Below are positions 21,022 through 25,685 of a DNA stretch of 25,685 nucleotides, one piece after another; within the stretch, counting starts at the first letter, position 1; every line of letters begins with the position of its first letter. The notes beneath the pieces were generated by a model, which saw only the letters and a list, made by a program, of their open reading frames with translations, was not told the origin of the DNA and made no database searches. Position numbers and translations under genes: made by a program. Source of the DNA: a virus. The stretch is from positions 1 through 25,685 of IMG/VR virus record IMGVR_UViG_3300035661_000304. One strand, given 5' to 3'.

Positions 21022-22400
21022 TGGGTGGAAGTATTGGAGATTTAATTGGAGATGTAGGAAGTTTTATATCTAAAGAGTTTTCAGATATAGAAAATTTTGT
21101 ATCTAAAGAACTAACAAATGTATGGAAAAATGATTTACTTCCTATTGTTAAAGACGCCACAATTGCTACAATAGATATAGCTACTCTTGGTGGAGGTCAA
21201 TTTGATTTTAATTTTGGAAATAATATATATTACAATATATCAGGAGAAAAAGCAGATGATATACAAAGGCTTGATAGATTAAAGAATAACATAGATACTG
21301 AATATAACTTAATTAATAGCACTCAATTATTATTAGACCGTAAGGTTTTCTTAGAAAATGCTTTTAAATATGTAGATAGTAGAAAATTAAAAGAGTTAGA
21401 TTCAGCATATACAAATTTAGTTAATCAATATAATAAAATATCACATAATATTGAAAAACATCAAATACATGGATTCTTTGAGGGAGTTATTGCACTTCCA
21501 TATACTATTACAGCAGGCTTCATATATGGAATACGTGATTACTTAGAAACTGGTAACTCAAAATATATTATACAAGCTATTGAGATAGCAGTCCTAACGG
21601 TCGTAATAATATTATCAGTAATGGCTATGCAACCAGGGTTTACAATTCAATTTATAGGCTTAGTATTAGCTGTTCTATCAGCTACACTTACGCTTGATGC
21701 AATGGTAAATGACTCAGCTTTACTAGGTGGAGTTTTTCAAGTATTAGACTTAGTACTTAACAAAATTATTGGACTAAATAATTACTTAGATACTGGTGGT
21801 TTAAATAGCCATAGTAAATATTATGAGAGTAATCTTATGTGGACTAGAATGATAATAGCCGTATCTGCAATCTTAACTAATATATATACTTGGATTGTTC
21901 CGTCTGCTCCAGTAGCAACTTTAACTCCAGAAGCAGTTGCAGCACAACAAACTGAATTAGCTACTAAGATGGCAGCTATTGGCTCAATGAAAGTAATTGG
22001 AACGGTAACATTATCTCAAATATTTGAAGCATATCAACTAGCTGGGAGTATAGGTGCAGTTGCAGATGCTATTAAATTAAAGGGAGAGCTTGAGTCTAAA
22101 CTAAAAGAAGCTAAAGAAGCACTTGAGAAACAAGTAATAGATGCAGACAGAAGAAATATGCAAGAATCTTATGGAGATGCAGAGTACGTAGCTAATCAAG
22201 TAGATTTAGTATATTCAGAATATGCATTACAAATGTCTGAACAAAATATTACTGATGTATATGACCCAGAAGGGACAATAGCTATGAATACAAGATTTAA
22301 ACCACAACCTAAATATACGTTTGGATTTGAAGCAATATTTAATGAGGGAATTCAAGCTGGTTCAGATATGTATGTTTATAACATTTTATGGAGAACTTAA
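21021..22400 (+). CDS. Putative internal virion / DNA-ejection protein with membrane segments
   Basis: A 459-aa protein with three hydrophobic segments (about 185-203, 208-227 and 273-294) in an otherwise helical, charged protein, and an A/E-rich coiled coil at 340-390 (GELESKLKEAKEALEKQV). Membrane-inserting helices in a structural gene next to the portal fit an ejection protein that helps DNA cross the envelope, as in podoviruses. The family is not recognised. The N-terminus MGGSIGDLIGDVGSF is amphipathic. A TATAAT box follows its stop. Confidence 0.6.
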   Translation: MGGSIGDLIGDVGSFISKEFSDIENFVSKELTNVWKNDLLPIVKDATIATIDIATLGGGQFDFNFGNNIYYNISGEKADDIQRLDRLKNNIDTEYNLINSTQLLLDRKVFLENAFKYVDSRKLKELDSAYTNLVNQYNKISHNIEKHQIHGFFEGVIALPYTITAGFIYGIRDYLETGNSKYIIQAIEIAVLTVVIILSVMAMQPGFTIQFIGLVLAVLSATLTLDAMVNDSALLGGVFQVLDLVLNKIIGLNNYLDTGGLNSHSKYYESNLMWTRMIIAVSAILTNIYTWIVPSAPVATLTPEAVAAQQTELATKMAAIGSMKVIGTVTLSQIFEAYQLAGSIGAVADAIKLKGELESKLKEAKEALEKQVIDADRRNMQESYGDAEYVANQVDLVYSEYALQMSEQNITDVYDPEGTIAMNTRFKPQPKYTFGFEAIFNEGIQAGSDMYVYNILWRT

Positions 22401-22409
22401 ATTGTATAG

Positions 22410-22415
22410 TATAAT
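22410..22415 (+). promoter_or_regulatory. Late promoter -10 box before the portal gene
   Basis: TATAAT in the 39-bp gap after the 459-aa gene, 25 bases before ATG 22440. There is no convincing -35. It would allow separate expression of the head genes (portal, scaffold-like, and whatever follows). Confidence 0.5.
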
Positions 22416-22439
22416 TCTAAAATTAAACAAGGATAAACA

Positions 22440-24440
22440 ATGATAGATGGAAACAAAATATTAGCAGATTTACAGAAAAATTATAAAGCTTCAGTAGTTT
22501 CAAAAACTAGGGTTGATTCTTCTATAAGAGGTTGGGTAAAAGCTTATAATGGAGATAAATATGGGAATGAAGTAAAAGGTCGTTCTCAAATAGTTATGAA
22601 GGATGTTAAGAAAGCTATTAAGTCAATGAGTCCATCTATTATTGAACCATTCTTAACAACTGCATCTATTATTAATGCAAAAGCTACAAAAATAGGCAAT
22701 GAACAAAAGGCTGATTATGTATCAGATATTTTAAATTATCAATATCAAAATGAATTTGATAGACTTGAATTTATTACATCTATCTCTACAATACTTCCAA
22801 AAGAAGGAACAGTATTTATAAGAACTGGTTGGGCGTATGAAGAGAAGCAAGAAGTTAAAACATTAAGCAAATTAGATATGGATGATATCGATGCTATGAA
22901 AAAGCAAGGAGTAAAAGGTATATCTAAAATAGAAGATAATAAAGATGGTACATTTAATGTAACTATGAAAAGAACTATTATTAAGAAGAACTGTCCTACT
23001 GCTGTTATATGTAAAAATGAGGCTATTACAACTGACCCAACTGCATCTTCATTTTCTGATAGTAAGTTTATAACTTATGAATTTGAAATGAGTTTAAGCG
23101 ACCTTAAAAAACAAAAAGATATATATGATTATCAAGAGATAAACAGTTCGCTTATTGATACAGTGGTAAGTGCATCTTTATATCCAGATACTGCATTAGG
23201 TGGACAACGTGCTACTGATAACTATAATAGTGGTGTTGACTATAACTTTAACTTTGCAGAAAAAACAAGTAAGAAGATAAAACTTGTTGAATACTGGGGA
23301 GAATATGATATTGATGGTTCAGGTATAAATGAACAGATAGTTTGTGTATGGATAAAGGGAACTGATAAGATTTTAAGACTAGATAAAAACCCATATCCAG
23401 ATGGAGAAATACCATTCGTTTCTTGTCAATATAACTTTGAACCATTTACAATATGGGGAGATGGAGTAGCAGATGTAATTGGAGATGGACAACAAATTCA
23501 TACTGCTATTATGCGTGGTTTTATTGATAATATGAGTCTTGCAAACAATGGTCAAAAGCTTATTCAAAAGGGTGCAATAGACTATGTGAACCTAGCTAAA
23601 CTCCAACGTGGAGAAAAGTACATTGAAGTAAATAATATTGAAGGAGTGAGAGATGGTACATATAATAATCTTCCTCCATCTGCTTTCAATATATATAATA
23701 TGATTACTGATGAAAATGAAAGACTATCTGGTGTAACTAAGTCAATAGATAGTTTAGACTCCGCAACTATTGGTAGAAGTGCAAGTGGTATGAGTATAGC
23801 TACAAATACTGCACAAAGACATATGGTAATCTTGGTTCAAGTAATAGCAGATATGTATAAAGATATGTTTAATAAATGGGCTTCTTATAATCTTGCATAC
23901 TTAGATGACCAACAAGCTATGGAAATAGCAGGTACATTAGTTCCCGTTGATAAGAACCAACTTACAGATGATATTAGAATAGAAATTCAAGTACAACTTG
24001 ACTCACAAAATCAACAAAAAATACAACAAATAAATATGATGTTGCAACAAGCGCATATGTATCAACAACAAATGCCACCACAAGTTGTTCCACTACTAAT
24101 GGGAGAATTCTTTGATGCTTTAGGTAAATATGAAGAAGCAGAACAGATAAGACAATATCAACCTCAACCAGACCTAATGCAACAACAAATGGCTCAATTA
24201 CAAATGCAAAAACTACAAGCAGAGATAGCATTATTAAATTCAGAAGCTGGATTATCACAATCTAAAGCAGGAGAAGCACAAGCTAAAATGACTAAGCATC
24301 AGGCAGAAACAGACAATATTGATACTAAAACAATGGCTATTCCACAAGATATAGCATTAAAAAATCAAGAATTTGGGCATAATGTTAAAAATGATTTAAT
24401 TAACAATATGATTAAATCACAAAAAACTGGAGGGAATTAA
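22440..24440 (+). CDS. Portal protein (P22-like)
   Basis: A 666-aa portal, the dodecameric ring at one capsid vertex through which DNA enters and leaves. It has the features of the P22/podovirus-type portal: N-terminal SRIRGWVKAYNGDKYGN-like start (about 23-40), FVRTGW-like TVFIRTGW, FNFEPF-type YNFEPFTIWGDGVADVIGDGQQ (about 338-359) and ERLSGVTKSIDSL. Residues 520-600 are extremely glutamine-rich, then a coiled coil, suggesting a C-terminal barrel reaching into the capsid. AAGGA is upstream. The scaffold-like gene lies just downstream, with a 94-aa gene between. Confidence 0.88.
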   Translation: MIDGNKILADLQKNYKASVVSKTRVDSSIRGWVKAYNGDKYGNEVKGRSQIVMKDVKKAIKSMSPSIIEPFLTTASIINAKATKIGNEQKADYVSDILNYQYQNEFDRLEFITSISTILPKEGTVFIRTGWAYEEKQEVKTLSKLDMDDIDAMKKQGVKGISKIEDNKDGTFNVTMKRTIIKKNCPTAVICKNEAITTDPTASSFSDSKFITYEFEMSLSDLKKQKDIYDYQEINSSLIDTVVSASLYPDTALGGQRATDNYNSGVDYNFNFAEKTSKKIKLVEYWGEYDIDGSGINEQIVCVWIKGTDKILRLDKNPYPDGEIPFVSCQYNFEPFTIWGDGVADVIGDGQQIHTAIMRGFIDNMSLANNGQKLIQKGAIDYVNLAKLQRGEKYIEVNNIEGVRDGTYNNLPPSAFNIYNMITDENERLSGVTKSIDSLDSATIGRSASGMSIATNTAQRHMVILVQVIADMYKDMFNKWASYNLAYLDDQQAMEIAGTLVPVDKNQLTDDIRIEIQVQLDSQNQQKIQQINMMLQQAHMYQQQMPPQVVPLLMGEFFDALGKYEEAEQIRQYQPQPDLMQQQMAQLQMQKLQAEIALLNSEAGLSQSKAGEAQAKMTKHQAETDNIDTKTMAIPQDIALKNQEFGHNVKNDLINNMIKSQKTGGN

Positions 24441-24724
24441 TGGAAAGAGAAGAGTTGGAATTTTTGCAGGCAGAGCTTTCATTGGCAGAGTCGATGAATA
24501 AACTTTTAGGAAATAAAGATTTTAAAAAGATTTTTATTGAAGGATTTATGAAAGAAGATATGGTTCAAATAGGATATAACTTTACAAATATCAAACCAGA
24601 AAATAGACAACTGTTAGTTGAAAACTTACTTGCAAGAGGAATTTTTAAACAATATATTGACTCTATAATTTCTTCTGGATTAAAAGCTAAAGAAAGTATT
24701 GAACTAAATGAAGGGGAAAATTAA
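24440..24724 (+). CDS. Helical hypothetical head-module protein (94 aa)
   Basis: Not recognised. Acidic and helical (MEREELEFLQAELSLAESMNKLLGNK, then KDFKKIFIEGFMKEDM). It overlaps the portal stop by one base and the next gene's start by one (TAATG). Small helical proteins between portal and scaffold occur in other podovirus-like phages and may help prohead assembly; that is inference from position. Confidence 0.6.
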   Translation: MEREELEFLQAELSLAESMNKLLGNKDFKKIFIEGFMKEDMVQIGYNFTNIKPENRQLLVENLLARGIFKQYIDSIISSGLKAKESIELNEGEN

Positions 24725-25685
24725 TGGAAGAAAAATTAGATAACTTGGAACAATCGGTAGAAAATACGAACTCCAATGAACTCAATTTTGAATCTGAAAA
24801 TGATTTATTAGATAGTGTTCGTAACTTAGCGGAACAAATGAAAAACGGTATTCATAGTGAGCCAAGTGAAGAATCAAGTGAAGAAACTAAAGATAGTGAA
24901 GATGATGTTGAGGCTACTGAAGATAACGAGGAAACTAAACCTGACGGGGAGATAGACCTTGCTGATTGGCTCGATAAGTATGAATTACCTTATGAATTAA
25001 CACTTAAAAGTAAAGGACTTGAAACTAAGACTAAAAAACTTAGTGAGTTGTTTACACTAGCAAACGCTGGACTTGATTATACTAAGAAGCGTCAAGAGGA
25101 AGCTCCGCTAAGAAAAGTAGGAGAATATGCTAATCAACAAGGGATTAGTTTAAATGACCTACAAATCCTTGCGGATGCTAAACGTGGAGATAAGACAGCA
25201 TTTGGAACACTTGCAAAACAGTATGGTGTAGATGTATATGATATTGACGCAGATGCAAAATATAATCCTACTCCACAGTCGGCGTATATTGAGCATAATG
25301 AAGCTGATGATATAGCAAGAGAAATACATTCAGACCCAGTTTTATTGCAAGAAGTACAGAATAGTTTTAAATCTATTCCACAAGATATTGCTGAAGAGAT
25401 TATATCAAGAGCAGATTTGCTAGATGGTTTTAGGAGAGATGTTTCTTCTGGTGTTGCACAAAATGTTATTCCAGAAGTAAACAAAAGAATGACAATCGAT
25501 AGTATTAATAGAAACAATATTGGTAAAACATTTTATCAGTATTATGGAGATGTAGCTAACGATTTGTATAATAAACAACAAGCGGTGCAACAAGTGGAAC
25601 AAAAGCCACAAGTTGTTAATTCTATTGATAAAGCAAAAGCTGGAGTATCTTCAACAAAGATTTCAAATTCTACTAATAGTGGAGA
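24724..25685 (+). CDS. Scaffolding-like protein, 3' end cut by window edge
   Basis: An open reading frame of at least 320 codons running off the window. It starts MEEKLDNLEQSVENTNSNEL. The N-terminal 80 residues are strongly acidic (SEPSEESSEETKDSEDDVEATEDNEE in pieces). The rest is helical and charged, with GISLNDLQILADAKRGDKTAFGTLAKQYG and a Q-rich C-terminal part. This acidic-then-helical profile just after the portal fits a scaffold that directs capsid assembly and is then removed. The capsid gene is expected next. The end and total length are unknown. Confidence 0.7.
   Translation, partial: MEEKLDNLEQSVENTNSNELNFESENDLLDSVRNLAEQMKNGIHSEPSEESSEETKDSEDDVEATEDNEETKPDGEIDLADWLDKYELPYELTLKSKGLETKTKKLSELFTLANAGLDYTKKRQEEAPLRKVGEYANQQGISLNDLQILADAKRGDKTAFGTLAKQYGVDVYDIDADAKYNPTPQSAYIEHNEADDIAREIHSDPVLLQEVQNSFKSIPQDIAEEIISRADLLDGFRRDVSSGVAQNVIPEVNKRMTIDSINRNNIGKTFYQYYGDVANDLYNKQQAVQQVEQKPQVVNSIDKAKAGVSSTKISNSTNSG

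Overview
This window looks like part of the genome of an AT-rich, tailed double-stranded DNA phage with podovirus-like virion genes. Hallmark genes are a two-subunit terminase, a P22-like portal, a scaffold-like protein, a holin/endolysin/two-component spanin lysis cassette and several tail-fibre proteins. The host is probably Gram-negative. The lysis cassette has an inner-membrane spanin overlapping an outer-membrane lipoprotein spanin, and the genes carry clear AAGGA/GGAGG ribosome binding sites, which argues against Bacteroidota. AT-richness and promoters with a clear TATAAT box but often no -35 box would suit Campylobacterota, but that is inference. No integrase, CI-like repressor, RNA polymerase or tRNA gene was seen.

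Layout. Bases 1-296 are non-coding and hold leftward terminator hairpins. Bases 297-8227 form a leftward block of early/replication genes: a helicase-primase fusion at the end of the block, a 58-aa protein, two tandem paralogous winged-helix proteins, a ribbon-helix-helix protein, a 280-bp region with iteron-like repeats, an SF2 DExH helicase, small acidic proteins, and a Cas4/RecB-like nuclease with a four-cysteine cluster. A near-consensus promoter at 8258-8286 fires into this block. Bases 8228-9462 are a 1.2-kb non-coding divergent region with two diverged 98-bp copies of one element, repeats of an 8-mer, and hairpins. Bases 9463-25685 form a rightward late block: small and large terminase, two head/tail proteins, a first tail-fibre cluster with chaperones, the lysis cassette, a second fibre cluster (collagen-like and YadA-like), possible internal virion proteins, the portal, a small protein and a scaffold-like protein cut by the window edge. 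Internal TATAAT promoters precede the 196-aa gene, a 14-codon ORF and the portal.

How it fits together. The leftward genes would start replication (iterons with winged-helix initiators, then helicase-primase) and process DNA (SF2 helicase, nuclease). The rightward genes build the capsid and the host-recognition apparatus, package DNA and lyse the cell. Genes are tightly coupled, with ATGA, TAATG or longer overlaps at most junctions.

The least explained signals are: (1) the 8-mer TTGGCTCA, found 12 times on the two strands where base composition predicts under one, with a TTGGTTCA variant also frequent; (2) hairpins built from GAGCCA/TGGYTC arms in gene leaders; (3) the 98-bp non-coding pair; (4) the iteron-type region beside duplicated winged-helix genes; (5) the inverted ATPase-then-primase domain order of the replication protein.
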